Shown: positions 35,162 to 45,400, counted from the stretch's first letter. The stretch is DNA of 64,000 bases from Olleya sp. Bg11-27 (GCF_002831645.1 NZ_CP025117.1:4107001-4171000), one strand, 5' to 3'. Numbers and translations: made by a program. Notes: generated from the sequence alone by a model not told the origin.

Positions 35162-35238
35162 TTTACTTTTAGTAAGTGTATTGCTTACTAAAAGTAAACA
35201 CGTCCATTAATATTTTCTAGGTTTTATCATTACATTTA
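35162..35238 (+). promoter_or_regulatory. Shared promoter architecture, copy C (drives the GspG-GspM operon)
   Basis: Distal TTTACTTTTAGTAAG (35162-35176, centre 35169) and proximal CTTACTAAAAGTAAA (35184-35198, centre 35191), 22 bp apart; TACATTTA (35231-35238) starts exactly 40 bp from the proximal centre. The two sites also form one larger inverted repeat and could serve as a terminator stem for the response regulator gene, but no T-run follows. Confidence 0.78.
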
Positions 35239-35259
35239 TTTTAAAATAATTATTGACTA

Positions 35260-35658
35260 ATGAATAAAAAATTAAAAGCTTACAACCTACAAGAAATACT
35301 AGTCGTTTTAGTCATAATTGGCATTCTTTTACTGTTAGCGCTACCCAACTTAATGCCTTTAATTAGTAAAGCAAAAAGTACAGAAGCACAATTACAATTG
35401 AGTCATCTATATAATTCCCAGACAACGCATCGCTACATGCATTCTAAATACGCATTAGATTTAAGTGAACTTGATTTTGAAACTCCAAAAACGGTTAATG
35501 AAAATGGAAGATCTAATTACACTTACGAAATTTTAAGCGCCACAAATAGTAGTTTTAAAGCTAGAGCAACAGCAATAACTGATTTTGATGGTGATGGAGT
35601 TTTTAACGTTTGGGAAATCGATGAAAATGGCGCACCCAAGCAAATTATAAAAGATTAA
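35260..35658 (+). CDS. gspG: GspG-like major pseudopilin
   Basis: 132 aa. Short leader MNKKLKA then YNLQEILVVLVIIGILLLLA, with Glu5 and the ALPNLM continuation typical of GspG/PilE. The residue at -1 is Ala, not Gly. The C-terminal region FDGDGVFNVWEIDENG has the Asp-rich loop that binds calcium in GspG. First gene of the plus-strand T2SS operon, followed after 2 bp by the prepilin peptidase that should process it. The single major pilin here, with three minor pilins in the opposite operon, completes a pseudopilus set. Confidence 0.9.
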   Translation: MNKKLKAYNLQEILVVLVIIGILLLLALPNLMPLISKAKSTEAQLQLSHLYNSQTTHRYMHSKYALDLSELDFETPKTVNENGRSNYTYEILSATNSSFKARATAITDFDGDGVFNVWEIDENGAPKQIIKD

Positions 35659-35660
35659 AA

Positions 35661-36140
35661 ATGATAATCATTAAATTAATATTACTCATAACCTTTGGTG
35701 CTATTTTTTGGCAAGACAAGAAAGAGCGCTTAGTGCATTGGTTTTTATTTCCAATTATTGCATTTTGCTCCGGTATATTGATACACAAAAACATGATTCA
35801 AGAATTGTTTTTTTTAACTTTGATAATAAACTTACTCTTTGTTACCTCTCTGATCTTAGTTATCTATTTTTACTCAAAATTTAAACTAAAAACTTCTATC
35901 ATAAACACATTCGGTTTGGGTGATGCACTTTTATTTATTGCATTATCATTTACTTTTTCAAGTGTTTCGTTTTTAGTTTTATTTGTTTTTGGCCTTATAT
36001 TCTCCTTAATAACACACTTAGCTTTAAAGCCAAAAATAAAACAAGAAACCGTTCCGTTAGCGGGTTATCTAAGCTTATTTTTTGGGTTGACTTACTTATC
36101 ACACTGGATCGGTATTTTACCAACACTTTACACCTTTTAA
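35661..36140 (+). CDS. Prepilin peptidase (A24 family, minimal catalytic form)
   Basis: 159 aa, all membrane helices. Catalytic Asp residues: FWQDKKERLVHWFLFP (first Asp) and FGLGDALLFI (GxGD motif). It lacks the N-terminal methyltransferase domain and zinc-binding cysteines of PilD/GspO, so it is half the usual length; such short forms are known in several lineages. It presumably cuts the four prepilin-like proteins of the locus, two with Gly and two with Ala before the site. Between gspG and gspE with 2-bp and 1-bp gaps. Confidence 0.85.
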   Translation: MIIIKLILLITFGAIFWQDKKERLVHWFLFPIIAFCSGILIHKNMIQELFFLTLIINLLFVTSLILVIYFYSKFKLKTSIINTFGLGDALLFIALSFTFSSVSFLVLFVFGLIFSLITHLALKPKIKQETVPLAGYLSLFFGLTYLSHWIGILPTLYTF

Positions 36141-36141
36141 T

Positions 36142-37548
36142 TTGAAAAAAGACTATAATATTGCTATCTCGTTATTACAACTTATCTCTAGTGAGCAAGC
36201 GTACCATTACCGTATTATACCTCATAAATATAGTGATGGAAAACTGGTCTTAAAAACGGATAATACTTCTGACTCACTTAAACAAGAGTTGCAAATTATT
36301 TTAAATAAAAACATAGAACTTCTAAACGAAAGCTCTGAAAATATTGAACATTATTTAAGTATAAATTTTAGACAACGTAACGTTAACCAAACAAAAGACC
36401 TTCACTATACTTCTGATTTTTTAGAGAAACTATTATTTACAGCTAAAGACATAGGAAGTAGTGATGTCCACTTTGAGCCTTATGAACATAAATGCCGAGT
36501 CAGACTTAGATTAGACGGAAAACTTAAAGAACAATTTATTATACCGCTACAAGACTATCCGATTATAGTTAACAAATTAAAAATTAAAGCAGGTTTAGAT
36601 ATTTCTGAAAAACGACTACCGCAAGATGGCCGTATTACAATAAAAACTACTGTTGAAGAATTTGACATTAGAGTCTCTTCTCTCCCAACTTTACACGGTG
36701 AAAAATTGGTGTTACGTATTTTAAGTAAAGATGCTAATCATATCAATTTAGATGATTTAGGCTTTACAAAAACCGAGCTAAAGACATATAAAGAAACTAT
36801 AAAAAAGCCCAATGGGATTATCTTAATTTCTGGGCCAACAGGATCAGGAAAAACCACTACTTTATATGCTACTTTAAAGCTGTTAAATGACGACCAAACC
36901 AACATCCTAACTATCGAAGATCCCATAGAATACACACTTGAGGGGGTTAACCAAGTACAATTAAAAGAAAATATTGGTCTTGATTTTGCAAGTACTCTTC
37001 GTACTTTTTTACGCCAGGATCCAGATATTATAATGGTTGGTGAGATTAGAGATGGTAAGACTGCTAATATGGCAATTCGCGCGGCATTAACAGGGCATTT
37101 GGTATTATCCACAATTCATACCAATTCTGCTTGGGCAACAATTTCACGACTAATTGATATGGACATTCCTTCATTTTTAATTGCAAGCACATTAAATGTA
37201 AGTATCGCACAACGTTTGGTCAGAAAGTTATGTAATAGTTGCAAAATTGAAGAAGCCATCTCTAAAGATGTGTTACCTTCTAATTTGGAATCACCAAAGC
37301 ATTTAAAAACACATTATAAACCCATTGGTTGCAATGCGTGTTACCACACAGGCTATTCAGGAAGAAAAGCTATTTATGAGATTATCCCTATTACAAAAAC
37401 ATTAATAAACAACATCAAGCAAAACGATTTAGAAATTGACGATTATCTAAAAGAAAACAAAATTGCTACACTAAAAATTAACGCATTATCACTTGTAGAA
37501 AAAGGAATAACTTCTATTGAAGAAGTTTATCCTTTAATATCTGATTAA
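36142..37548 (+). CDS. gspE: GspE/PilB-type secretion ATPase
   Basis: 468 aa, starting at TTG one base after the previous stop (no ATG fits the tight operon spacing). N-terminal domain about 1-90, then DVHFEPYEHKCRVRLRLDGK, Walker A GPTGSGKTTT (about residue 230), Asp box TIEDPIEYTLEGVNQVQ, Walker B DPDIIMVGEIRDG (about 293), His box LSTIHTNSAW. The zinc-binding tetracysteine region CNSC ... GCNACYHTGYSGRKAIYEI is complete. It powers pseudopilus assembly with the GspF-like platform encoded at 11440-12573, 25 kb away on the other strand. Confidence 0.95.
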   Translation: MKKDYNIAISLLQLISSEQAYHYRIIPHKYSDGKLVLKTDNTSDSLKQELQIILNKNIELLNESSENIEHYLSINFRQRNVNQTKDLHYTSDFLEKLLFTAKDIGSSDVHFEPYEHKCRVRLRLDGKLKEQFIIPLQDYPIIVNKLKIKAGLDISEKRLPQDGRITIKTTVEEFDIRVSSLPTLHGEKLVLRILSKDANHINLDDLGFTKTELKTYKETIKKPNGIILISGPTGSGKTTTLYATLKLLNDDQTNILTIEDPIEYTLEGVNQVQLKENIGLDFASTLRTFLRQDPDIIMVGEIRDGKTANMAIRAALTGHLVLSTIHTNSAWATISRLIDMDIPSFLIASTLNVSIAQRLVRKLCNSCKIEEAISKDVLPSNLESPKHLKTHYKPIGCNACYHTGYSGRKAIYEIIPITKTLINNIKQNDLEIDDYLKENKIATLKINALSLVEKGITSIEEVYPLISD

Positions 37549-37554
37549 AAACAT

Positions 37555-39726
37555 ATGAAAAAAACTTTTTTACTTATAACCTTATTATGGTTTTGTTTTT
37601 CTTTTGCTCAAAACAAAGAACAGCGCATTCAAAATATTAAAAACCAATTAACTATTTTGTCTACAGAGACAGCTGGCTTGACAGAATATGTTAAAACTGA
37701 AATTAATGTTACAAATATCACCTTATCTAACTTCTTACTAGCAGTTTCTGATGTACACAAAGTAAATATCAATGTAGCGCCAGAACTAAACCAAATTACT
37801 ATTGCTAATAACTTTACAAATGTTACTGTTTCTGATTTACTCGTTTTTTTATGTAAAGAATATAACTTGACTATAGATTTTACTGGTAATATTTTATCTG
37901 TTAAAACTTTACGAGAAGAACCAAAAAAAATAGAAAATCGTATAATTCCCATTGTATATAACCCAAATAAAAATTCCATTTCCATTGATGCTAAAAACGA
38001 TAAATTATATGACGTTTTTAAACGTATAATGGATGAGTCTGGTAAAAACCTAGTATTCTCGCCTGGTTTAGAGAACAAAACAATAACAGCCTACATCCAA
38101 AACACCCCTTTTGACTCTGCAATGAATAAGTTAGCATTTGCTAATAACTTGTTTGTAGAACAATCTAAAGATGGTTTTTTTGTTTTCGAAGACGACTCTG
38201 CAACCGCAAACACTAATTCTAGTTCTCAAAACACCAATCAACAATCACAAAGACCAAAAAGACGACGACAGTCTAATTTCTTTTTTAAAGTTATTAATTT
38301 AGAAGAGCAACTCCTAGATGTTGACTTTAAAAACACACCTATAGCAGACATCATTAATGACATTGGTAACGAACTAAAAATTGACCTTTTTACTGCGACA
38401 CCTTTAGATGAAGCTGGAACTGCTTCATTTAAAGCGAAAAACATCAGTTTTAATCAATTACTTACTAAAATATTTGAAGTACAATCGGTGTCAGCGTTAA
38501 TTGCATCATCGATGCAGAATCAAAATTCGAAATCGTCTAATATCGTAAAACGTTTCAATTACAAAAAAGAGGATAACATCTATTATTTTGGAACAGAAAA
38601 TCAATTAAGCATTCGTAAAGTTGCAATTATTCATCTTCAACATCGCTCTGTGGAATTATTAACAGACCCGTCTGGTGGTAGTACAAGTAGTAGAAGTGCT
38701 GGTAGAAACCTTAACACTACTGCTACAAGTTATAATACTTCAAATAATCAAATTGATAGCTATAATAATAATAATAATAACAACAGATCGCCATTAAACA
38801 CAAACTCGAATCAAAATTTTAATAATTTCTCTAATAAGGCCGAGGCTTTAGTAAATATACTTCCAGATGAATTAAAAGAAGGACTAGATATTAAAGTAGA
38901 TTATGAATTAAACAGTTTTTATGTTAATGGTCCAAGTGCAAGTATTGAACGATTCAAAGCTTTTATTGATAAAATAGACAAACCTGTTCCTGTGATCCTA
39001 ATAGAAGTCATGTTAATTGAAGTTAACAGAACATCTGTTGTTGATACAGGGGTTAGTTGGGGAATAGGTAACGAACCTGTTACGACCAATGGGGCTATTT
39101 TCCCAGAAACCGATTTAACCCTAAGTGCGAAAACACTAAATAAGGTTTTTGGAGGGTTTGATGGTTTTGGCTCTTTTAACTTAGGCAAATTAGTACCAAA
39201 CTTTTTTGCTACTATAAAAGCAATGGAAAGTAATGGAAATTTAAAAGTAAAATCCACACCAAAATTATCAACTTTAAATGGCCATCGTGCAACATTCTCA
39301 AACGGACAAACATCCTATTACGCTGTAACACAGCGAAATATTTACGGAACAGATAATCCACAAACGTCGGAAATAACAAATTACCAACCGATTGACGCAG
39401 AACTGGGTTTAACCATAAAACCATTAGTATCTGGAGACGGTCAGGTTACCTTAGATATTTTTGTCGTTCAGTCAAGTTTTGGAAGTCGTATTTCCGAAGA
39501 TGCACCACCCGATATTAGTTCTCGTGAATTTAGCTCCATTATTAGAGTAAAAGATCAGGATATAGTTGTTCTAGGCGGTTTAGAAGAAAACATGAAAAAC
39601 AATTCTGGTTCTGGCGTTCCTTTTTTGGCTAGAATACCAATTATTAAATGGCTGTTTAGTAAACGCATTAGAACTGCTAAAAAAGCAAAACTAACCGTAT
39701 TAATTAAACCTACTATTATCTATTAA
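37555..39726 (+). CDS. gspD: GspD-type outer-membrane secretin
   Basis: 723 aa. Signal peptide (FLLITLLWFCFSFAQN); N0/STN domain (VNINVAPELNQITIANNFTN); N-domain repeats (about 135-195 and 255-310 and 440-480 with PDELKEGLDIKVDYELNSFY); a Ser/Asn-rich insert (SYNNNNNNNRS, about 395-425); secretin core VILIEVMLIEVNRTSVVDTG through VVLGGLEENMKNNSGSGVPF and ending RIPIIKWLFSKRIR. This ring lets folded cargo cross the outer membrane. Its stop overlaps the next start (TAATGA). Presence of a full secretin distinguishes the locus from competence-only pilus remnants. Confidence 0.95.
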   Translation: MKKTFLLITLLWFCFSFAQNKEQRIQNIKNQLTILSTETAGLTEYVKTEINVTNITLSNFLLAVSDVHKVNINVAPELNQITIANNFTNVTVSDLLVFLCKEYNLTIDFTGNILSVKTLREEPKKIENRIIPIVYNPNKNSISIDAKNDKLYDVFKRIMDESGKNLVFSPGLENKTITAYIQNTPFDSAMNKLAFANNLFVEQSKDGFFVFEDDSATANTNSSSQNTNQQSQRPKRRRQSNFFFKVINLEEQLLDVDFKNTPIADIINDIGNELKIDLFTATPLDEAGTASFKAKNISFNQLLTKIFEVQSVSALIASSMQNQNSKSSNIVKRFNYKKEDNIYYFGTENQLSIRKVAIIHLQHRSVELLTDPSGGSTSSRSAGRNLNTTATSYNTSNNQIDSYNNNNNNNRSPLNTNSNQNFNNFSNKAEALVNILPDELKEGLDIKVDYELNSFYVNGPSASIERFKAFIDKIDKPVPVILIEVMLIEVNRTSVVDTGVSWGIGNEPVTTNGAIFPETDLTLSAKTLNKVFGGFDGFGSFNLGKLVPNFFATIKAMESNGNLKVKSTPKLSTLNGHRATFSNGQTSYYAVTQRNIYGTDNPQTSEITNYQPIDAELGLTIKPLVSGDGQVTLDIFVVQSSFGSRISEDAPPDISSREFSSIIRVKDQDIVVLGGLEENMKNNSGSGVPFLARIPIIKWLFSKRIRTAKKAKLTVLIKPTIIY

Positions 39727-40931
39727 TGATAAAAAAAATACGATCATATCTCCAATATGGGAATCGCTTTTGTGGTATAGAACATACTATAAAAAACGAA
39801 AAGGAAATAATCATCTCTACTATTTTAATACAATCCAAAAAGGAAATAGATATTGAATCCTTTTTTGAAACGTATACTGTTGAAGAAGCTTGTCAAAAAA
39901 TTAAAAAAAAACAACATGTCTCTCTTGTTATAAACAATGATAAAGTTATTAGCAAACAAATAGAAAGCGAACAAAAGACCCCTTTAAAATTAATACAGAA
40001 AGCCTTTCCTAATATAAATATTAATGATTTTTTCTATGAAGTTTTGTCTGAAGAAAACATTCATTTTGTTTCATTATGTAGAAAGAGTTATGTCCAAGAA
40101 ATAATAGATGCTTACAAAAAATTAAATATTTTCATTATTTCAGTTTCTATGGGCAACTCTTCTATTTCAGTCATAAAATCTTTTATTGATTCGAATGTCG
40201 TTTACACTTCAAACTCAAAAATTTTAATTGAGAATGATATGATAACCAAAATTGAAAAAAACAACTATTTAGAAGACAATAATTACAACATAAATGGCTT
40301 AACCGTCTCTGGAATTGGATTATTAAGCTTTTCAGCAGCTTTAAACACACTATTAAAAGTTAATATTACAAAGACGAATTTAGATGCTATTAAAACGACT
40401 TTATTAAGTGATTTTAAACAAATTCGTTTTTTTCAACAATTTTTAAAATTTGCAGGCTTATTTCTTTTATTAGGATTATTAATTAATTTTTTAATGTTTA
40501 ACTATTATTTCAACAAAGTTAATGAGCTTACACAAGTTTCAGAAATTAATAATTCAACAAAAGCTAAAATTATAAAACTAAACGCATCTGTTTCTAAAAA
40601 GCAAAAAATGGTAGAGGATTTATTAAAAAGTAATGGTTCTAAAAGTTCATTTTACGTCAATGTTATTATTCACAGTTTACCAAAATCTATTTTACTTTCA
40701 GAATTTAATTACCAACCCTTGTTAAAACGAGTTAAATCTGAAAAACAAATAGAAATAAACAAAAATAGCATTACTATTTTTGGAGTTTCAAATGATAGTG
40801 AGATATTCTCAATCTGGATCAATCAATTAGAACAGCAAAATTGGATTGAGAAGATTGATATTATTGCTTACGGGTTAAGCGCTTCAAACACTTCAGATTT
40901 TAAAATTAAAATTATTTTAGATGATGAATAA
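39726..40931 (+). CDS. gspL: GspL/PilM-PilN-like inner-membrane assembly protein
   Basis: 401 aa. A cytoplasmic actin-like part (about 1-235, poorly conserved, with a short VSMGNSSISVIKSFI segment), one membrane helix (FLKFAGLFLLLGLLINFLMF, about 238-258), a coiled-coil stretch (VNELTQVSEINNSTKAKIIK) and a periplasmic ferredoxin-like PilN/GspL domain (VIIHSLPKSILLSEFNYQPL ... IFGVSNDSEIFSIWINQLEQ). This matches GspL or a PilM-PilN fusion that recruits GspE to the membrane. Overlaps the GspM-like gene by 11 nt. Confidence 0.82.
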   Translation: MIKKIRSYLQYGNRFCGIEHTIKNEKEIIISTILIQSKKEIDIESFFETYTVEEACQKIKKKQHVSLVINNDKVISKQIESEQKTPLKLIQKAFPNININDFFYEVLSEENIHFVSLCRKSYVQEIIDAYKKLNIFIISVSMGNSSISVIKSFIDSNVVYTSNSKILIENDMITKIEKNNYLEDNNYNINGLTVSGIGLLSFSAALNTLLKVNITKTNLDAIKTTLLSDFKQIRFFQQFLKFAGLFLLLGLLINFLMFNYYFNKVNELTQVSEINNSTKAKIIKLNASVSKKQKMVEDLLKSNGSKSSFYVNVIIHSLPKSILLSEFNYQPLLKRVKSEKQIEINKNSITIFGVSNDSEIFSIWINQLEQQNWIEKIDIIAYGLSASNTSDFKIKIILDDE

Positions 40932-41436
40932 TAAACAGAAAAACATATTACTCCTTCTTGGTTTTGTAGTTCTATTGTTTACTTGCTACCAATTAGCAAT
41001 TAATAAAACAATAGCTGAGAAGCAGAAATTTAAAGAACTGTCTAAACAAGTATTACTTTTTAAAAAAGCGCCAAAACAATTATCTCTACTTAAACAAAAG
41101 GAAGCACATTACGACTCTATATTAACTAAATATCAATTAGACGGCTCTTCTATTCAGAATAATTTATTAAAAGTGATTAACTCTTTTTCCGATGCCAATA
41201 ATCTAAAAGTAGTTAACTTTTTAGAGCCCCATACAATTACTCAAAATGATTTAACCATAAAGACTTATGAGTTTGTAGTTGAAGGATATTACAATGACAT
41301 AAATCAACTTATCTATCAGCTTGAACAAAAAACCAAATTTGGTGAGATTATTAATTTGCATTTTGAAAAAAAGAAGAATTTCAGGACTGACAGGTATTAT
41401 TTGCAAGCAAGGGTTTTCGTTAGGAGTTTTGGGTAA
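40921..41436 (+). CDS. gspM: GspM/PilO-like inner-membrane assembly protein
   Basis: 171 aa. N-terminal anchor (NILLLLGFVVLLFTCYQLAI, residues 8-27), coiled-coil linker, then a ferredoxin-like periplasmic domain (TIKTYEFVVEGYYNDINQLI, YQLEQKTKFGEIINLHFEKK) as in PilO/GspM. Partner of the GspL-like protein whose gene it overlaps. Last gene of the plus-strand secretion operon; no clear terminator follows. Confidence 0.85.
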   Translation: MMNNKQKNILLLLGFVVLLFTCYQLAINKTIAEKQKFKELSKQVLLFKKAPKQLSLLKQKEAHYDSILTKYQLDGSSIQNNLLKVINSFSDANNLKVVNFLEPHTITQNDLTIKTYEFVVEGYYNDINQLIYQLEQKTKFGEIINLHFEKKKNFRTDRYYLQARVFVRSFG

Positions 41437-41789
41437 ATTGTAGATTTTCCAAAATCAATATAGATTTCCGTAAAACATTTCACAAACTTTTTCTATTAAG
41501 TTTTAAATCACTCAAAAACTATTACATTTTGAACGATTTACAAGAGATTAACGACATTCCAAAAGCTTTTTCATCACTCATTTTTGATAATTTTTAAATC
41601 ATGGAATAAAACTAGAAACTCATAGCTATACCATATACATATACTAACCTAAAATAGAGGATTATATAACAAGACCAACTAGTTATTAAGATATTAAAAG
41701 AATTAGAAGTTTTTGGTAATACCCTTTATATTACTTACAACATAAATACAACTACTAAAGTAGAGTTTTCATGTCGCCTTTTTCACGTT

Positions 41790-42160
41790 TTAAAACCCCT
41801 TTCTATCACAAATTAAGTGACTAGGCACATAACCATAAATTTTTTTAAACGCCACTGTAAAATGCTGATGGTGCTTACAACCCACATGATAGGCTGCTAC
41901 AGCTATAGTAAATTTTTCTTCTAAAATAAGCAGTTTAGCTTCTTCCATTCTTAAACAGGATATATCTTTAAAAATGGTAGTAGAAAATATGAGTTAAACA
42001 CTTTGCTTCAACTTAGTAATACTCATACCAGCAATAACGGCTAATTCAGAAATTGTTAAGGATGCTTTTAAATGAGTATTACTATAGTCTTCTACTTTCA
42101 ATACGGCGTTATAATTGATTTCTGATAAATTATATCGTGCGTTCTTATTATTTATTCAAA
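41790..42160 (-). pseudogene. AraC-family transcription regulator remnant
   Basis: The minus strand encodes two helix-turn-helix halves: LTISELAVIAGMSITKLKQS, then an in-frame TAA (41994-41996), then CLRMEEAKLLILEEKFTIAV and QHFTVAFKKIYGYVPSH, the classic AraC C-terminal signature (FxxxFKKxxGxxPS). The effector domain is missing; the frame upstream ends near the GH8 terminator. Only the DNA-binding domain survives and it is broken. The remainder of 41437-41789 shows nothing coding. Confidence 0.75.
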
Positions 42161-42165
42161 AAAAA

Positions 42166-42197
42166 AAAAGCGAAAGTATAAACTTTCGCTTTTTAAA
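42166..42197 (-). terminator. Intrinsic terminator of the GH8 gene
   Basis: Stem AAAGCGAAAGT / ACTTTCGCTTT with loop ATAA, followed on the minus strand by a run of T's (the A-run at about 42158-42169 on the plus strand). It lies about 20 bp after the GH8 stop codon. Confidence 0.85.
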
Positions 42198-42214
42198 TTA
42201 ATTATTACAGCGTG

Positions 42215-45200
42215 CTATCTAACAACTAATTTTTTAGTTTGAGTAGATCCACTTGTATTTGTTTGAATAAAATAAACACCATTTTTTAAGTTATTTACTT
42301 TTATAGCGCTGTCCAGAATTAAGTCGTTACGATATACAACACTCCCAAGAGTATTATAAATTGTTACAGATCTATCTTGAGCATTATTAAACTTAATGTT
42401 TACATCACCAGAACTTGGGTTTGGATACACGGTAAAGTCATTTTCTATGACGGTAGACAACTTAACTTGTTCATTTGATTTTGGCGAACAATTATCACCA
42501 AATTTTATCCAATCTAACTGTATGTTTTTTGATGTATTATGAAAGTATAGGTAAACGGTATGCATACCTGATCCCTTTATATTTACAGTACTCTCTTGAT
42601 AATTATTCCATGTCCCAGTACTACTTGGATATACTTCTGCAATATTACTTCCATCGTTATTGTTATCAATTCTGACTTTCATATATCCATTTTCGTTATT
42701 TCCTTTAGAATATCTATAGGTAAATTTACCACCCGAAATGTTTACATTATCAAATTTCATCCAATGCGAGTAACCAATATTATCTATTACACCATTATTA
42801 TTATTTAATTGATAATAATTTTGAGTATTATCTTCTGCTTCAATAACGCTACATGGATCACCTTCTTGATCACCACCGTCATTTCCTAAAATAGCCTCAA
42901 ATTTAACCCAGTTGATATTAAAAGCCCCTCCATTAATATTAATCCTTAACACCTGATTAGTACCACCACTTAAAGCAACATTGTTTAATGAGACTGATTG
43001 CCATGACTGCCACCCATTCGTGTTTGGCACATTTACTGTTCCTAAATTATGAGCACCTATTGATGCTTCAATAGATTTTGAGTTACCAGTGATACTTGCT
43101 ACTCTAAAAGTTATATTGTAATTTCCTTCAACTACATTAGCAACCGTATACTCAATCCACTCACCATTTACCGTCCAAGCTAGATTTGTACCACCGCCTA
43201 AATCTGTGGTGTTTTCTAGATCTACACCTTCATTTTGTCTACCTTGACCTCCATTATTACTTGCGTCATTATCGTTGTAAGCCACACCTTGTCCTCCATT
43301 ATCATAATTTTCTGCTTCTATCGTTCCGGGAATGTTGTGTGTTACAAAAGGGGTTTGACCATCTATAATAACCGTACCACCAGCTTCAATGGTTACATTT
43401 CCCAAATCTATTGGGCAAGAGTTATCTCCCCATCGTGTCCATACACTGTAAATACCATCTGCCAAATTGTTAAACGTTGCTGTTCCAGAATTATCATTTA
43501 TATTTAAAGAATACGTAACACCTCCATCATTACTAAACTCTATCGTTGATCTACCATTAACATCAGGAAAAGTGAACGTTATAGCCCCATCGTTAGCCCC
43601 TGCAACTGTTTCATTTGTTTTACTAATAGCTGCTGAAGGCAAAGGAGTTCCATTACAATCTTGTGGATCCGGATCTGGATTAGTTACTATGCTTCCAGAA
43701 GTTAATATCTTAAATTCACCTGCAAGGTGCATATAACTCATCATGTAAAGTAAACCATTATAATATCGAAATCTTCCTGTAGGAGTTGCAGTATCATATA
43801 ATTCATCTACAAAAGCCCATATTTTTGAATCTTCCATAGCCAATGCTGCAACCGCATTAGTTGCAACTAAGCCTGGTGAATGGTCACCTCCTAATTGTGT
43901 ACCATTAACATTAAAACGATCACCATATGCTCCACCTTGTCCTATGAAGAAATCTATTTGTCTATTAATTAAAGGCTTTAATATTGCTCCATCTTTTTGA
44001 AACCAATTAAAGTCAAAACTCATATTCATTATATTTCTCCAAGCATCATATTGAAAATCTGGCTGACTTCCTGTTGGTACACCTTGAAAAGTTGAATAAT
44101 CTGGCATTAAACCTGTAACTGGATGCGCTGCATTAGGTAATAATTCTCTTCTACTTACATCGGCCATATCTGCCCACAATTGTCTATTATTATCTGCATT
44201 AGCGGCCCATATATCGTAAAAAGCGGCCAAATGATAAGATGGATCTGTAAATGTTGCAGATTGACCACAAATACCAAAAACAATTTGCTTCTCGTCTAAA
44301 TCAACCAAATTCGTAGGACAACCACCTGAATTTGCTAAAGGCTTGTTCAACATATTATCTAATATATAATTTGCTTGCCCTTTATAATCAAAAATATCGT
44401 TTACTGGGTTAAATGGTCCAGGATACTCTTGACTTCCCCATAAAGCATCCGCAAAAAACAATGCTGTTACATAATACTCTTCTCCATCTGGAGCAGAATT
44501 ATCATCTTTTTTGTTAAAATCACCAGTTCTCTCTACTTGCCAAGAGAATAAACCTTCACGATCGGTTCCCGGAGCCCATTGACTATAAGTTTTTGCCCAT
44601 TTCCATAATTTTTTAAATACAGCCTCCTTCTTTAGCTGAACACTTATCATCATTGCGTAAGATTGCCCTTCAGAACGTATATCATTATTACCGGTATCTA
44701 AAATATATGCCATGTCATTTCCTACATTGTAAAGTAAACTTTCACTATTAGGATTTCCATTCACAAAAAATTGATTCCACATAGCTTCTAATTTATCCGC
44801 TACTTCGTTTGGATCTTTACCAGCCTCAACAAATACATTTCTATAATCACCCGATTCATAAGCAGATTGAGATGGAATAACAGGTGCTGTTCTTGGTGGT
44901 GGTGGTGTTCCTAAATAAGAAAAAGATATGCGATCTAGGAGAGTATCATTATTTCCTGGATCTGTTGATAATCTTAATTCTATAGCTGTTGAATTAATAA
45001 CAAGCTCTTTTTGTACCGTTTGTAACGCTGTACCATTAAAACTATATGTTGATACTTTTGCGCCTCCAACATACAAATCTATTTGAGCTAAACTGTTTGA
45101 GCTAGAAGCACCAACAATAGCTACGTTAAAAAGACCTGGTGTATTTTGCAAATTTATAGTGGCAGATGCATTATCACCATTTCCATAAAAGGCACCTCCG

Positions 45201-45346
45201 TTAAAAGGTGTTGTTATTTGTCCTGCATAAGCCCCTCCAAAAGACATCGTTTCTACTTGTTGAGTAAGTTGTTGTGCAGACAAAGAAGTAGTCCAAAACA
45301 AAATACTTAAACAGAGTACGCTAAAAATTTTAGTATTTTTCATCAT
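42215..45346 (-). CDS. Modular glycoside hydrolase family 8 enzyme with T9SS type A tail
   Basis: 1043 aa. Signal peptide (SVLCLSILFWTTSLSAQ); N-terminal jelly-roll domain (about 27-150); Pro linker TPPPPRTAP; GH8 catalytic domain (about 155-560) with RSEGQSYAMMISVQ (general acid Glu), WKWAKTYSQ, DGEEYYVTALFFADALWGS and YDAWRNIMNMSFDF, most like the xylanase/reducing-end xylosidase branch; a SprB-like repeat (about 565-680); a CBM6-type domain (IPGTIEAENYDNGGQGVAYN, 690-830); a second CBM (840-950); type A sorting domain VYPNPSSGDVNIKF ... GVYFIQTNTSGS. Probably surface-attached and active on xylan or another beta-1,4-glycan. Monocistronic, with terminator. Confidence 0.9.
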   Translation of the reverse strand: MMKNTKIFSVLCLSILFWTTSLSAQQLTQQVETMSFGGAYAGQITTPFNGGAFYGNGDNASATINLQNTPGLFNVAIVGASSSNSLAQIDLYVGGAKVSTYSFNGTALQTVQKELVINSTAIELRLSTDPGNNDTLLDRISFSYLGTPPPPRTAPVIPSQSAYESGDYRNVFVEAGKDPNEVADKLEAMWNQFFVNGNPNSESLLYNVGNDMAYILDTGNNDIRSEGQSYAMMISVQLKKEAVFKKLWKWAKTYSQWAPGTDREGLFSWQVERTGDFNKKDDNSAPDGEEYYVTALFFADALWGSQEYPGPFNPVNDIFDYKGQANYILDNMLNKPLANSGGCPTNLVDLDEKQIVFGICGQSATFTDPSYHLAAFYDIWAANADNNRQLWADMADVSRRELLPNAAHPVTGLMPDYSTFQGVPTGSQPDFQYDAWRNIMNMSFDFNWFQKDGAILKPLINRQIDFFIGQGGAYGDRFNVNGTQLGGDHSPGLVATNAVAALAMEDSKIWAFVDELYDTATPTGRFRYYNGLLYMMSYMHLAGEFKILTSGSIVTNPDPDPQDCNGTPLPSAAISKTNETVAGANDGAITFTFPDVNGRSTIEFSNDGGVTYSLNINDNSGTATFNNLADGIYSVWTRWGDNSCPIDLGNVTIEAGGTVIIDGQTPFVTHNIPGTIEAENYDNGGQGVAYNDNDASNNGGQGRQNEGVDLENTTDLGGGTNLAWTVNGEWIEYTVANVVEGNYNITFRVASITGNSKSIEASIGAHNLGTVNVPNTNGWQSWQSVSLNNVALSGGTNQVLRININGGAFNINWVKFEAILGNDGGDQEGDPCSVIEAEDNTQNYYQLNNNNGVIDNIGYSHWMKFDNVNISGGKFTYRYSKGNNENGYMKVRIDNNNDGSNIAEVYPSSTGTWNNYQESTVNIKGSGMHTVYLYFHNTSKNIQLDWIKFGDNCSPKSNEQVKLSTVIENDFTVYPNPSSGDVNIKFNNAQDRSVTIYNTLGSVVYRNDLILDSAIKVNNLKNGVYFIQTNTSGSTQTKKLVVR

Positions 45347-45392
45347 TAAATATTAGATTTAATTTATTGTTGGTTTTATATTTTTAATCAAC

Positions 45393-45400
45393 CAAAAGTA
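45393..45400 (-). promoter_or_regulatory. Putative -7 box of the GH8 gene
   Basis: Reverse strand TACTTTTG, a full match to the Bacteroidota TAnnTTTG box, about 47 bp before the start codon. No clear -33 TTG at the right distance, so regulation by an activator is possible. Confidence 0.4.

Noticed and set aside
35153-35200. Large inverted repeat purely as terminator of the response regulator gene
   Set aside because: No T-run follows, and the two halves match the CTTAC-N5-GTAAG pairs upstream of two other operons with identical spacing, so an operator role explains it better.
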